A stretch of 64,000 bases of DNA, taken from Bacillota bacterium. GTDB lineage: Bacteria; Bacillota; Clostridia; Acetivibrionales; DSM-1351. Of the stretch, positions 17,735-25,307 are shown piece after piece; the first letter of the stretch is position 1; each line of letters begins with the position of its first letter. The DNA lies in NCBI GenBank assembly GCA_023390335.1, contig JAEWCZ010000053.1:1-64000 (forward strand), read 5' to 3'. The notes beneath the pieces were generated by a model. That model saw nothing but the letters and a program-made list of their open reading frames with translations, did not search any database and had not been told where the DNA came from. Made by a program: the position numbers and the translations under genes.

Positions 17735-18490
17735 GGGCTTTAGCCTGTTGAGCATGACGTGAGTTTCTCGAACAGAGAAATGAGCCATGCGAAACAATAA
17801 ACCACCTGCTATGCGGGTGGCGACAAAAAGTTATACAAAAAAATCACCTAACCGTTAAAATAGAGTTGTTCAAGCTACTAGTTTAACTAAAGAAAGGTGA
17901 TTTCAATGGCAATAAAACAAAATAATTTAGCACACACAAAATGGATGTGTAAGTATCATATTGTGTTCACTCCAAAGTATAGACGAAAAGTAATTTATAA
18001 TCAATACAAGCAAAGTATTAGAGAAATATTAAAGAGACTTTGCAATTACTAGGGAGTTGAAATAATAGAGGGGCATCTAATGCCAGACCATATCCACATG
18101 TTAGTAAGTATACCGCCTAAAATAAGTGTCTCAAGTTTTATGGGATATCTAAAGGAAAAGAGTGGATTGATGATATTTGATATGCATTTAGACTAGAAGT
18201 ATATAATTGAATGTAGACACTTTTAGGCCGAGGGATTTTTTATGAGTATAGTGGCACTAAATGAAACAACTATTAAGAAGTGATACAAGAGCATGAAAAG
18301 CACGATATTATGGTAGATAAACTAAGTGTGAAAGAGTATGAAGACCCCTTTAAAGGGTAGCATGTAGTACATTTGTCCCTTCAGGGGCGCTAAAAGTGGT
18401 AAGGGCAATACTAACTTGAACAAAGTGAAAGCCAGCGTATTTAGGCGTTGGCCGGTAACAAACCCTTAGGTAGATACCGGTTTTTCGGTA
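17735..18490 (+). mobile_element. Decayed IS200/IS605-family insertion element
   Basis: The borders are estimated. The left end holds a subterminal hairpin (CCACCTGC / GCGGGTGG, about 17801-17820) before the transposase. The right end has the conserved non-coding tail seen in many clostridial IS200 copies (AGGCGTTGGCCGGTAACA, about 18440-18460). A small TACCG/CGGTA stem follows at 18475-18490. Only the tnpA-type gene is present, with no tnpB. The transposase is broken, so the element can move only if another copy supplies the enzyme. It sits in the gap between gyrB and soj. Confidence 0.75.
17906..18360 (+). pseudogene. Broken IS200 transposase (TnpA, Y1 type)
   Basis: The reading frame begins MAIKQNNLAHTKWMCKYH and keeps the HUH motif (MPDHIHML), which with a tyrosine makes the single-strand transposase active site. 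In-frame stops occur at 18050 (TAG), 18194 (TAG), 18224 (TAG, where the family has the Trp of HFWAEG) and 18281 (TGA). The end of the protein (VDKLSVKEYEDPFKG) is readable only in another frame, so there is a frameshift near 18275-18285. About 150 codons are recognisable in total, close to full family length. Confidence 0.88.
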
Positions 18491-18510
18491 ACTCCTCTGG
18501 ATTGTTTAAT

Positions 18511-18526
18511 TGTTTCACGTGAAACA
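18511..18526. promoter_or_regulatory. parS site 1
   Basis: A perfect palindrome TGTTTCACGTGAAACA, the canonical Spo0J/ParB binding site. Symmetry continues outward to 18508-18529 (22 bp). It lies just upstream of soj-spo0J. Confidence 0.96.
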
Positions 18527-18555
18527 ATTAATTTATATATAATATAACTGTAAAA

Positions 18556-18571
18556 TGTTTCACGTGAAACA
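18556..18571. promoter_or_regulatory. parS site 2
   Basis: A second identical 16-bp parS core, again with outward symmetry to 22 bp (18553-18574). It begins 45 bp after the start of site 1, so the two sites face about the same helical side if the repeat is 10.5-11 bp. Confidence 0.96.
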
Positions 18572-18586
18572 TTTACATTATATTCT

Positions 18587-18615
18587 TTGTATTATCATAT
18601 GTCATATGATATAAT
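18587..18615 (+). promoter_or_regulatory. soj promoter with palindromic operator in the spacer
   Basis: TTGTAT (18587-18592) and TATAAT (18610-18615) are 17 bp apart. The spacer holds a perfect inverted repeat ATCATATG-T-CATATGAT (18594-18610). This placement is typical of a repressor operator; the protein that would bind it is unknown. Confidence 0.6.
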
Positions 18616-18632
18616 TTTCAATTAGAGAGCAA

Positions 18633-18654
18633 AAAGCACCTTTTGAGGTGTTTT
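18633..18654 (+). terminator. Hairpin in the soj leader
   Basis: CACCT and AGGTG arms, extended by A-T pairs, surround a TTTG loop; the right arm runs into TTTT. It lies between the soj promoter and the start codon, so it could attenuate transcription or shape the leader. Confidence 0.45.
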
Positions 18655-18698
18655 GTTAATTATGTTATAAATAAAGCTCAATAAGGAGTGAGGTATTT

Positions 18699-19472
18699 TT
18701 GGCAAAAATAATAGCCATTGCTAACCAAAAGGGTGGCGTAGGGAAAACGACAACTGCGGTAAATTTAAGCTCATGCTTGGCATATAAGGGCAAAAAAGTT
18801 TTAGTCATTGATATAGATCCCCAAGGAAATACAACAAGTGGCCTTGGTGTTGATAAAAAAAATATAACACATTCAGTTTATGATGTTATTATTAATGATG
18901 AACCAATTGAAAATACACTAATCCAGACCTGTATTGATAGCCTGATGATATGTCCGTCAAATATACAGCTTGCCGGAGCGGAAGTTGAACTTGTATCTAT
19001 GATTTCAAGAGAGAACAGGCTTAAATCAGCATTATATTATATACGCAAGGAATTTGATTTTATTATAATTGATTGTCCACCTTCCCTGGGACTGCTAACT
19101 TTAAATTCACTCACTGCTTCAGACACAATTCTTGTTCCAATTCAATGTGAATATTACGCATTGGAGGGATTAAGTCAACTTATGAATACCGTAAAACTTG
19201 TTCAAAGACATTTAAATCCTCAATTGGAGGTGGAAGGTGTCGTATTAACAATGTTTGATGCTCGTACTAATTTGTCAATACAAGTGGTAGAAGAAGTTAA
19301 AAAGTATTTTAGTAATAAGGTATACAGAACAATTATCCCAAGAAATGTTAGATTGAGTGAGGCACCAAGTTTTGGTCTTCCTATAATTTTATATGATGCT
19401 AAGTCAAAAGGTGCTGAATGTTATATAGATTTGGCGGAAGAAGTTATCGAGTATGCTGAAGAGGTGGTATAG
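18699..19472 (+). CDS. soj: Chromosome partitioning ATPase ParA (Soj)
   Basis: ParA/Soj is a deviant Walker ATPase that works with Spo0J in origin segregation and that controls DnaA in Bacillus. The 257-residue product has the P-loop ANQKGGVGKTTTAVN at the N terminus with both lysines, Walker B IDCPPSLGLLT and the switch DIDPQGNTTSG. The start is TTG at 18699, supported by AAGGAGTGAGG upstream. It overlaps no other gene and is followed 5 bp later by spo0J. Confidence 0.95.
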   Translation: MAKIIAIANQKGGVGKTTTAVNLSSCLAYKGKKVLVIDIDPQGNTTSGLGVDKKNITHSVYDVIINDEPIENTLIQTCIDSLMICPSNIQLAGAEVELVSMISRENRLKSALYYIRKEFDFIIIDCPPSLGLLTLNSLTASDTILVPIQCEYYALEGLSQLMNTVKLVQRHLNPQLEVEGVVLTMFDARTNLSIQVVEEVKKYFSNKVYRTIIPRNVRLSEAPSFGLPIILYDAKSKGAECYIDLAEEVIEYAEEVV

Positions 19473-19477
19473 AACTT

Positions 19478-20323
19478 ATGATAAAAAAAGGTCTTGGTAA
19501 GGGACTTGGAGCATTAATCTCCAATGAGGCTACAGATGAAGATTCAGGTATATTACAGCTGAGAATTAATGAATTGGAGCCTAATATAGGACAACCCCGC
19601 AAGAATTTTGATGATGAGAAATTGATACAGCTTGCTGAATCTATTAAACAGCATGGAATAATTCAACCTATTATTGTTAAAAAAGAAGATAATACTTACA
19701 CAATAATTGCAGGTGAAAGAAGATGGAGAGCCGCAAAATTAGCTGGTTTGATAGATGTACCGGTTATTGTTAAGAATTTTACAAATAAACAGACCATGGA
19801 AGTTGCCCTAATTGAAAATCTTCAGAGAGAGGACCTGAATCCAATAGAAGAAGCCGAGGCTTTTCTTCATTTAATGGATGAGTACAATTTGACTCAGGAG
19901 CAAATTGCTGCGACTATTGGAAAGAGCAGGCCTGCTATAGCAAATTCATTAAGATTGTTGGGATTAACAAACGAGGTTAGAAAATTTATTATCAGCGGTG
20001 AGTTAACCAGTGGACATGCAAGAACATTGGTTATTATTCAGGATAAGGATTTACAACAAAAAGCTGCTGAATTTATAGTTGAAAACAAATTAAGTGTTAG
20101 AGAAACCGAAAATTATGTAAAGAAGCTCTGTAAAGGAGATAATAAAGCTAGAAATAAATCAGAGATAATTAGTCCTGAATTAATTGATGTTGAAAACAAG
20201 CTAAAAAATATTTTAGGCACAAAGGTTAAATTACAATCAAAAAACAATAAAGGTAAAATAACAATTGAATACTATTCCAATGATGAATTGGAAAGGTTAT
20301 TAGATTTTTTTTATAAGGTATAA
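19478..20323 (+). CDS. spo0J: Chromosome partitioning protein ParB (Spo0J)
   Basis: ParB binds parS, closes as a CTP-dependent clamp and slides on DNA to recruit SMC. The 281-residue product begins with the Soj-activating stretch MIKKGLGKGLGALIS. It has the CTP-binding motif AGERRWRAAKLAG and the helix-turn-helix TQEQIAATIGKSRPAIANSLR, and ends in a C-terminal dimer domain. Two parS sites lie 0.9 kb upstream. This is the partition ParB; noc at 3.3 kb is the paralogue. Confidence 0.95.
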   Translation: MIKKGLGKGLGALISNEATDEDSGILQLRINELEPNIGQPRKNFDDEKLIQLAESIKQHGIIQPIIVKKEDNTYTIIAGERRWRAAKLAGLIDVPVIVKNFTNKQTMEVALIENLQREDLNPIEEAEAFLHLMDEYNLTQEQIAATIGKSRPAIANSLRLLGLTNEVRKFIISGELTSGHARTLVIIQDKDLQQKAAEFIVENKLSVRETENYVKKLCKGDNKARNKSEIISPELIDVENKLKNILGTKVKLQSKNNKGKITIEYYSNDELERLLDFFYKV

Positions 20324-20324
20324 A

Positions 20325-20363
20325 AAAAACGAGCCTTTAAAATCGATTTTAAGCCGTTTTTTT
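20325..20363 (+). terminator. spo0J terminator
   Basis: An A-rich left arm and T-rich right arm form a long imperfect stem around AAAATCGATTTT, followed by seven T's. It starts 2 bp after the stop codon. Confidence 0.7.
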
Positions 20364-20464
20364 AATCAAAGGAATGATATTATATTCCTTAAAATTAAAA
20401 TGCGTTAAAATGGAAATAACAAATAATTACTACATGGAGTGAATTTACAAGGGAGCAGGTTAAG

Positions 20465-20995
20465 ATGAGTGACTTTTTTACGAATATACTAAATATGCAG
20501 TTTGAGATATTAGTGCTTTTTGGAGTTTGTTTTATTTTTATAATAATTAATTGTTTCATGCTGATAGCAAATTTTAGAAAGACAAATAAGCTGAAAATAA
20601 AATATAAAAAGTTTATGAACGGGTTAAGTGACAGAAATATTGAAGAACTTCTAGAAACATGTTTAAATACTACAAATTCTGTCAGTACTAAAAATAAAGA
20701 TATTGAGCTAAAAATTAATAATATTGAAAGAAGATTACTACTGTGTATACAAAAAGTAGGAATTGTGAGATTTAATGCATTTGATAATGTTGGCAGTGAT
20801 TTAAGTTTCGCCATTGCTCTCTTAGATAATAATGATTCAGGTGTTGTTATAAGTGGGATATATGCAAGAGATAGTTCTTCAACTTATTCCAAGCCTGTTG
20901 TATCAGGAAAATCAAAATATACTTTGTCAGCAGAAGAGATACAAGCTATAGATATAGCTAAAAAAACAAATATAGAAAGAAGTTATATTGATTAA
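20465..20995 (+). CDS. DUF4446 family membrane protein
   Basis: This 176-residue protein has one N-terminal membrane helix (about residues 13-36). A basic helical stretch follows (IKYKKFMNGLSDRNIEELLE), then a C-terminal soluble domain with VGIVRFNAFDNVGSDLSFAIALLD, the hallmark of DUF4446. Members lie next to soj-spo0J in many Clostridia, which suggests a link with chromosome or cell-cycle functions, but no role is established. The ATG is preceded by a GGAGCAGG ribosome site. Confidence 0.8.
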   Translation: MSDFFTNILNMQFEILVLFGVCFIFIIINCFMLIANFRKTNKLKIKYKKFMNGLSDRNIEELLETCLNTTNSVSTKNKDIELKINNIERRLLLCIQKVGIVRFNAFDNVGSDLSFAIALLDNNDSGVVISGIYARDSSSTYSKPVVSGKSKYTLSAEEIQAIDIAKKTNIERSYID

Positions 20996-21040
20996 ATAAT
21001 TATAATTGGTGTTTTTTGTAGTAAAATGGAGGCATTTAAC

Positions 21041-21802
21041 ATGAATATTCATTTTCATAGCAATAAAGAAAATAAAAATGAAAAAAAACAAATATGGATG
21101 TATGCTGTAATTTTATTTACAGGTGCATTTATTATACTTTTATTAACTGCATACAGCCAAGTTAAATTTCAGAATAATATCAGTGATTATCAAAATAAAC
21201 TTTCTTCACAGGAAAAAGCAAAGCTCACTGCTGTAACAGACTTAAAATCAGCTATAAAGGAAAATGAAAGATTAAATAAAGAGTTAGAATCTCTAAGGAA
21301 TAAACTAGTAGATTCTGAGCAGGAGATTGCTACACAGAGCTCTAAAACCACCGATATCGAGTCAAAATATAACAGTACAGTAGATGCATCTGATGCACTT
21401 GTTTTAGCATTGGAATATTATAATAAGAAAGATTATGTTAATTCCGCTGTTACACTTAAATACGATGTCAAGATAGAGTATTTGAGCCAAAAGGCCCTTA
21501 TTACCTATAATGATCTTGTAGGGAAATGCTATGGAAAAGCGGCATTACAGCTGTATAGGGATGGTTATAGAAGCTATAGAGATAAAAACTTTTCTGCGGC
21601 AATAATTAATTTAAATCGTTCAATTGATTTCTCAAATAAGAATGAATATTACATTGATGACGCATACTACTATTTAGCAAGCTCATATTATAAAAGTGGA
21701 TATTATAATGATGCAAAGAGAATTATAAATGTATTTTTAACCGAGTGTCCAAAAAGTGATTTTATGAGAAATATGAGAAAACTGTTGGATAAGATGGTGT
21801 AA
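21041..21802 (+). CDS. Membrane-anchored coiled-coil/TPR protein
   Basis: The ATG at 21041 was chosen because GGAGG lies 8 bases upstream; an ATG 15 bases earlier overlaps that site. The 253-residue product has one membrane helix near residues 20-42. A coiled coil comes next (about 50-105, with KENERLNKELESLRNKL), then C-terminal tetratricopeptide-like repeats (YYNKKDYVNSAV, AAIINLNRSIDF, YYKSGYYNDAKRI). The architecture resembles YbgF/CpoB-type scaffold proteins facing outward, but no specific function can be given. Confidence 0.7.
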   Translation: MNIHFHSNKENKNEKKQIWMYAVILFTGAFIILLLTAYSQVKFQNNISDYQNKLSSQEKAKLTAVTDLKSAIKENERLNKELESLRNKLVDSEQEIATQSSKTTDIESKYNSTVDASDALVLALEYYNKKDYVNSAVTLKYDVKIEYLSQKALITYNDLVGKCYGKAALQLYRDGYRSYRDKNFSAAIINLNRSIDFSNKNEYYIDDAYYYLASSYYKSGYYNDAKRIINVFLTECPKSDFMRNMRKLLDKMV

Positions 21803-21858
21803 AAAGTACAATGGAATAATTTACTTTGTAAAAGTTGAGTTTATTATAAAGTAAGGTG

Positions 21859-21887
21859 TTGACAAAAGTAAAAAATCATTGTAAAAT
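21859..21887 (+). promoter_or_regulatory. Promoter of the tRNA-Ser pair
   Basis: TTGACA (21859-21864), a 17-bp spacer and TAAAAT (21882-21887) end about 28 bp before the first tRNA. Confidence 0.7.
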
Positions 21888-21915
21888 AAAACACGTCGCT
21901 TGACACAACCAACAT

Positions 21916-22006
21916 GGAGAGATGGTCGAGTTGGTTTAAGGCACCGGTCTTGAAAACCGGCGTAGGTGTGAGCCTACCGTGAGTTCGAATCTCACTCTCT
22001 CCGCCA
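21916..22006 (+). tRNA. tRNA-Ser (anticodon UGA)
   Basis: This is a class II tRNA of 91 nt. The acceptor arms GGAGAGA/TCTCTCC pair, the anticodon TGA is at 21951-21953 in a CCGGT/ACCGG stem, and the long variable arm is TAGGTGTGAGCCTA. The T loop is TTCGAAT and the CCA end is encoded. It reads UCN serine codons. Confidence 0.97.
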
Positions 22007-22014
22007 AATAAATA

Positions 22015-22038
22015 TGAGCTGGCTTATATGCCAGCTCA
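22015..22038 (+). terminator. Hairpin between the two tRNA genes
   Basis: Nine-base perfect arms TGAGCTGGC / GCCAGCTCA surround a 6-nt loop. Only a short T tract follows, so it may be a partial terminator or a processing signal. Confidence 0.5.
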
Positions 22039-22046
22039 AGTTTAAT

Positions 22047-22138
22047 GGAGAAGTACCCAAGTAGGTCGAAGGGGACGGTTTGCTAAACCGTTAGTCTGGG
22101 CAACTGGAGCAAGGGTTCGAATCCCTTCTTCTCCGCCA
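22047..22138 (+). tRNA. tRNA-Ser (anticodon GCU)
   Basis: This is a class II tRNA of 92 nt with acceptor GGAGAAG/CTTCTCC. The anticodon GCT is at 22082-22084 in an ACGGT/ACCGT stem, with a long variable arm, T loop TTCGAAT and encoded CCA. It reads AGU/AGC serine codons. It directly follows tRNA-Ser(UGA). Confidence 0.97.
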
Positions 22139-22144
22139 GAATTT

Positions 22145-22171
22145 GAAAAGCCTGATTTTATCAGGCTTTTC
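22145..22171 (+). terminator. Terminator after the tRNA pair
   Basis: Perfect 12-base arms 22145-22156 and 22160-22171 enclose a 3-T loop, with the right arm ending in TTTTC. Confidence 0.7.
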
Positions 22172-22183
22172 AGTGTTTTAAGC

Positions 22184-22237
22184 GTAAAAAAGGACATTAA
22201 TTTTGAAGTAAAATTCAAAATTAATGTCCTTTTTTAC
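22184..22237. repeat. 24-bp perfect inverted repeat with 6-nt loop
   Basis: The arms 22184-22207 and 22214-22237 are exact reverse complements and contain AAAAAAGGACATTAA / TTAATGTCCTTTTTT. The spacer is GTAAAA. With A's on one side and T's on the other it could serve as a bidirectional terminator. It is longer and more perfect than the other terminators in the window and immediately follows a complete one, so it might instead be a small repeat element. Confidence 0.75.
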
Positions 22238-22352
22238 TTTCTAGAGAAAATCTATGAAATGCGGCGGTACATTTTTTCCTTATGTTGTAGGCAAGGAAAA
22301 CTAAGCAAAGCTCAACTGGTCGGAATAATTAATTCACAGGTATGATAATATA

Positions 22353-22392
22353 TTGACGGTTTATCAACATTGATATAATAATTTGTGGATAA
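22353..22392. promoter_or_regulatory. DnaA-box pair overlapping a promoter-like sequence
   Basis: A perfect DnaA box TTATCCACA lies on the minus strand at 22384-22392. A one-mismatch box TTATCAACA lies on the plus strand at 22361-22369. The second sits within the spacer of TTGACG (22353-22358) and an extended -10 TGATATAAT (22371-22379), which are 15 bp apart. No protein gene lies directly downstream on the plus strand; the next feature there is the pssA terminator. Confidence 0.45.
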
Positions 22393-22425
22393 AATAATGG
22401 GATTTACATATAGAATGTGGATTAA

Positions 22426-22460
22426 AAAAGCCATGATATATTTTATATACCATGGCTTTT
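22426..22460 (-). terminator. pssA terminator
   Basis: AAAAGCCATG (22426-22435) and CATGGCTTTT (22451-22460) pair, with further AT pairing inside. On the minus strand the stem ends in TTTTTT. Confidence 0.7.
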
Positions 22461-22471
22461 AAAAAAACTAT

Positions 22472-23020
22472 TTATCTTTTTCTAATTTGGATTTTGCTAA
22501 CCATAAGATAGGATAGTAAAACAATTATTACCCCGGTCACTATGGTATTTATATTACTATATTTATGGTGTTCAATTGAAAAGCTGTTGTACAAATTTAC
22601 TATTGATAAAAATGCACCTGCAATGGTTATCGGAACTCCCGAAAATACGTTGTCAAATGTAGTGACATTGTATCTTGCCAACCTGTATGCACCTGCAATA
22701 GGAAACAACACTGCAAGTAAATACCCAACTACTGTTACATCAAAGAAACATATCTTCCATGCAATTATTATTGGAGCTACGCCAAAGGAGATTAAGTCCG
22801 AAAGCGAATCCAATTCTTTACCAAGTTCGCTAGTACTATCCAACATTCTTGCCACTTTGCCGTCAAATCTGTCTGTTAATGCTGCAACCATAACTAATAA
22901 GGAAGCCTGTATCAAGTCATTTTTTATTGCAAATAGTAATGCAATAATTCCAAGTGAGAGATTAATAAATGTCAGGAGGTTAGGCAAAGAATGCTTAATC
23001 GTGTTTTTCAAATGATCCAC
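22472..23020 (-). CDS. pssA: CDP-diacylglycerol-serine O-phosphatidyltransferase
   Basis: PssA transfers phosphatidyl from CDP-diacylglycerol to serine, making phosphatidylserine in the membrane. The 182-residue product has the complete CDP-alcohol phosphotransferase signature: Asp50, Asp53, Gly54, Ala57, Arg58, Gly67, Asp71 and Asp75. About five or six membrane helices are visible. The stretch LDSLSDLISFGVAP is typical of PssA rather than PgsA. It is oriented against the surrounding genes and has its own terminator. Confidence 0.88.
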   Translation of the reverse strand: MDHLKNTIKHSLPNLLTFINLSLGIIALLFAIKNDLIQASLLVMVAALTDRFDGKVARMLDSTSELGKELDSLSDLISFGVAPIIIAWKICFFDVTVVGYLLAVLFPIAGAYRLARYNVTTFDNVFSGVPITIAGAFLSIVNLYNSFSIEHHKYSNINTIVTGVIIVLLSYLMVSKIQIRKR

Positions 23021-23224
23021 CCTCTACTTTAAATAATTATTATGCTTATTTCGATTAGTTTGTACTACATAAAATAATAATATATGATTTACGTATATTA
23101 TAGATTATAATTAATATCATAAAAATTAACAAGCTAATTAATTAGCATAATTTATTATACGAGTTTTAGTTATATAAGTATGATTAACATTTTTTACTTT
23201 AAAAAAGAATGGGTGATATTATTA

Positions 23225-23863
23225 ATGAACAATTTTAAGTATATCTTTTTTGATCTTGACGGTACACTTATTGATACTGTCCCTTTGATTTTAGACTCAT
23301 TTAATTACACATTTATTCATCATTTCGGTGAAACACGCCCTGAGGAAGAGACAATAAGTTATATAGGTATGCCTTTAATTAATCATTTGAGAGATTTGTA
23401 TCCTGGGCATGAAGAGGAGCTTGCAAAGACCTACAGAGCGTATAACGATGAACGACATGACAGTTGTATTGGGGTCTTTATAGGAATTTTTGAAACAATA
23501 AAAAGCCTTTATGAAAAAGGCATAGTTATGGGTGTTGTAACATCAAAAAGGCGAGAATTAGCTTTCAGAGGATTAAAAATATTTAATCTTGATCAATTTT
23601 TTATATTTGTTAACGGATCCGAGGATTCAAAAAAACACAAACCGGATGGTGACCCATTGATTGTTGCGATGAATAAAGCCGGCGTTACAAATAAGGATGA
23701 AGTTTTATACGTAGGAGATAGTCCGCTAGATATACTGTGTGCAAAAAATGCAGGGGTAAGAAGTGCTGCTGTAGCATGGACTTATAGCCCGAGAAATGAC
23801 CTTGAAAAGGTTGAGCCCGATATATTTTTAGAACGCCCTACTGAATTATTAAAATACGTATAA
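23225..23863 (+). CDS. HAD-family phosphatase, PpaX/phosphoglycolate phosphatase-like
   Basis: This is a haloacid dehalogenase hydrolase of 212 residues. Motif I is FDLDGTLIDT with the nucleophile Asp near residue 11. Motif II is VVTSKR, motif III is the lysine of KKHKPDGDP, and motif IV is YVGDSPLDI. The helical cap between motifs I and II fits the PpaX (pyrophosphatase) and Gph groups; which substrate is used cannot be told. The ATG at 23225 has GGGTGA about 8 bases upstream, while a start at 23180 lacks a ribosome site. Confidence 0.85.
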   Translation: MNNFKYIFFDLDGTLIDTVPLILDSFNYTFIHHFGETRPEEETISYIGMPLINHLRDLYPGHEEELAKTYRAYNDERHDSCIGVFIGIFETIKSLYEKGIVMGVVTSKRRELAFRGLKIFNLDQFFIFVNGSEDSKKHKPDGDPLIVAMNKAGVTNKDEVLYVGDSPLDILCAKNAGVRSAAVAWTYSPRNDLEKVEPDIFLERPTELLKYV

Positions 23864-23927
23864 ATCTGTATAAACAAAGGGAGTTTGAGTAAAATATAAA
23901 ACTACTTGATTATACAGGAGTGGTTTT

Positions 23928-24464
23928 ATGGCTAAAACGGTAGTAGCTATATTTGAAGCTTATGAAAATGCTGAAAAAGCGGCATATGAAATCCGTGAAA
24001 AAGGACTTAGAACAGATAATATATCTATAATAACCAAAACAGGGAGTAATATAAACAGGTATAAGCCACAAGATAGTGATAATATAGATATGAGTGGAAA
24101 AAAAAATAATCCTTATATAATACCCAGCAGTATAAGTGTAAGAATCTCGGACGGTATAGTAACAGGAGGCATCATTGGAGGCATCGTAGGGATACTTTTA
24201 GGCGGGGTAAGTATGTTTATCCAAGGCTTAGGTTTTGTGGCCGCTGCGGGGCCTATAGGATGTCTATTTATTGGTTTGCTTGCCGGAGGAGTAATAGGAG
24301 GATTTATTGATTTCCAAATTCCTAGAAATAAAAAAAAGGAATTTGAAAAATGGATTTCAAATGGAAAGGCTCTTTTTAGTATGATGACAGATGATGAGCG
24401 CTCGGAAGATATTCTGGAGATTTTAAAAAAGAATGGCGCACTAATGGTTGAAAAATATCAGTAG
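23928..24464 (+). CDS. General-stress-protein-like membrane protein
   Basis: This 178-residue protein begins with a small alpha/beta domain (AKTVVAIFEAYENAEKAAYEIREKGL), as in GSP17M/YflT-like stress proteins. Two glycine-rich membrane segments follow (about 76-98 and 105-125; GGIIGGIVGILLGG, LLAGGVIGGFIDF) and then a C-terminal ferredoxin-like half (GKALFSMMTDDERSEDILEILKKNGA). It stands alone, with a CAGGAGTGG ribosome site. Its function is unknown. Confidence 0.65.
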   Translation: MAKTVVAIFEAYENAEKAAYEIREKGLRTDNISIITKTGSNINRYKPQDSDNIDMSGKKNNPYIIPSSISVRISDGIVTGGIIGGIVGILLGGVSMFIQGLGFVAAAGPIGCLFIGLLAGGVIGGFIDFQIPRNKKKEFEKWISNGKALFSMMTDDERSEDILEILKKNGALMVEKYQ

Positions 24465-24543
24465 CGAATATTTCCCGATTTGCATAAATAGTATTATAAT
24501 GGGTCAATCATTATAATACTATAATGTATTAAGGAGTTTTATT

Positions 24544-24798
24544 ATGGAAATATCGCTTAATAAATCATTAAACAATGTTGTGAAAACATCAGAAGCGAAA
24601 GCATTGGCCAACGAGAGGGTTGTTCTCCTAGATGAAATAGAAAAGGTAAAAGGTGAATTGCAAAAGGCCTACAAAAACTTTGACTATGTAAATGATTCAT
24701 TAATGGTTGACTACTATACATATCAGATTAAAGCCTATGAAACAATGTTTGAATTTCTGATAAAGAAGGCAAAAGCCATGGGCATTAATGAATTGTAA
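24544..24798 (+). CDS. YaaL-like protein (DUF2508)
   Basis: This is a short helical protein of 84 residues: LLDEIEKVKGELQKAYKNFDYVND, then DYYTYQIKAYETMFEFLIKKAKAMG. This is the DUF2508/YaaL pattern. The gene precedes bofA in Bacillus and Clostridia, as here. No function is known. AAGGAG lies 8 bases before the ATG. Confidence 0.82.
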   Translation: MEISLNKSLNNVVKTSEAKALANERVVLLDEIEKVKGELQKAYKNFDYVNDSLMVDYYTYQIKAYETMFEFLIKKAKAMGINEL

Positions 24799-24809
24799 TG
24801 AGACCGGAT

Positions 24810-24846
24810 AAGGACCTTATTCCTAGTGAATAAAGTCCTTTTTTAT
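24810..24846 (+). terminator. Terminator between yaaL and bofA
   Basis: Thirteen-base arms with one mismatch (24810-24822, 24828-24840) are followed by TTTTATTTTT. bofA therefore probably has its own promoter. Confidence 0.75.
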
Positions 24847-24924
24847 TTTTGCAGAATATTTGACTTGCATAGATAATATATTTCTTATAGCAGGGACAAA
24901 CCTTTTATAGGAAGGGGCAGTACT

Positions 24925-25116
24925 ATGAATATAGGAAAAGGAGTTAAAAAACTTTTCATAAATATAATTCTAGGTGTAATTTTATTAATAATCATTAATT
25001 TTATAGGTTTATATTTTGATTTCAGAATAGCACTTAATGTTTATTCTGCTTTGATAGTTGGAATTCTTGGAGTACCTGGATTAATACTTCTTGTATTTTT
25101 GCAGTTTATGGTGTAA
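24925..25116 (+). CDS. bofA: Pro-sigma-K processing inhibitor BofA
   Basis: BofA holds the intramembrane protease SpoIVFB inactive in the outer forespore membrane until sigma-K should be released. The 63-residue product has two hydrophobic helices (about 9-30 and 41-62). The family motif here reads NVYSALIVGILGVPGLILLVFLQ. The N-A-x-T-x-x-x-x-G-x-x-G-x-P-G pattern is reasonably kept. The AGGAAGGGGC ribosome site is strong. The place after yaaL supports the call. Confidence 0.88.
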   Translation: MNIGKGVKKLFINIILGVILLIIINFIGLYFDFRIALNVYSALIVGILGVPGLILLVFLQFMV

Positions 25117-25307
25117 ATCAATAAACTACAAAAATTTCTAAAATATTTTTATAATTAAAAATATTTCGAGGTTATTGGACTATATTAGATATATTATGTA
25201 AATCTGTATATCGAGTGATAATTATCTAATACAAGGAAAATGTTCATGGGTTCCAGCCGGTATATATAAGGAATTCCATGCGAATTGTTGTATACAAAGA
25301 ACAAAAC

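Noticed and set aside
18050..18226. Recoding of TAG in the IS200 transposase (amber suppression)
   Set aside because: The gene also has a TGA and a frameshift, and neighbouring genes show no in-frame TAG; ordinary decay explains it.
18508..18574. parS palindromes as Noc-binding sites
   Set aside because: They match TGTTTCACGTGAAACA, the Spo0J/ParB site; the known Noc site has a CCCGGG core.
20395..20814. 139-codon minus-strand open frame
   Set aside because: Antisense to the DUF4446 gene, which has a ribosome site and family motifs.
25282..25301. Rex operator upstream of PFOR
   Set aside because: TTGTT and AACAA are 10 bp apart here, which makes the site 20 bp rather than the usual 18 bp, and inner bases do not fit.
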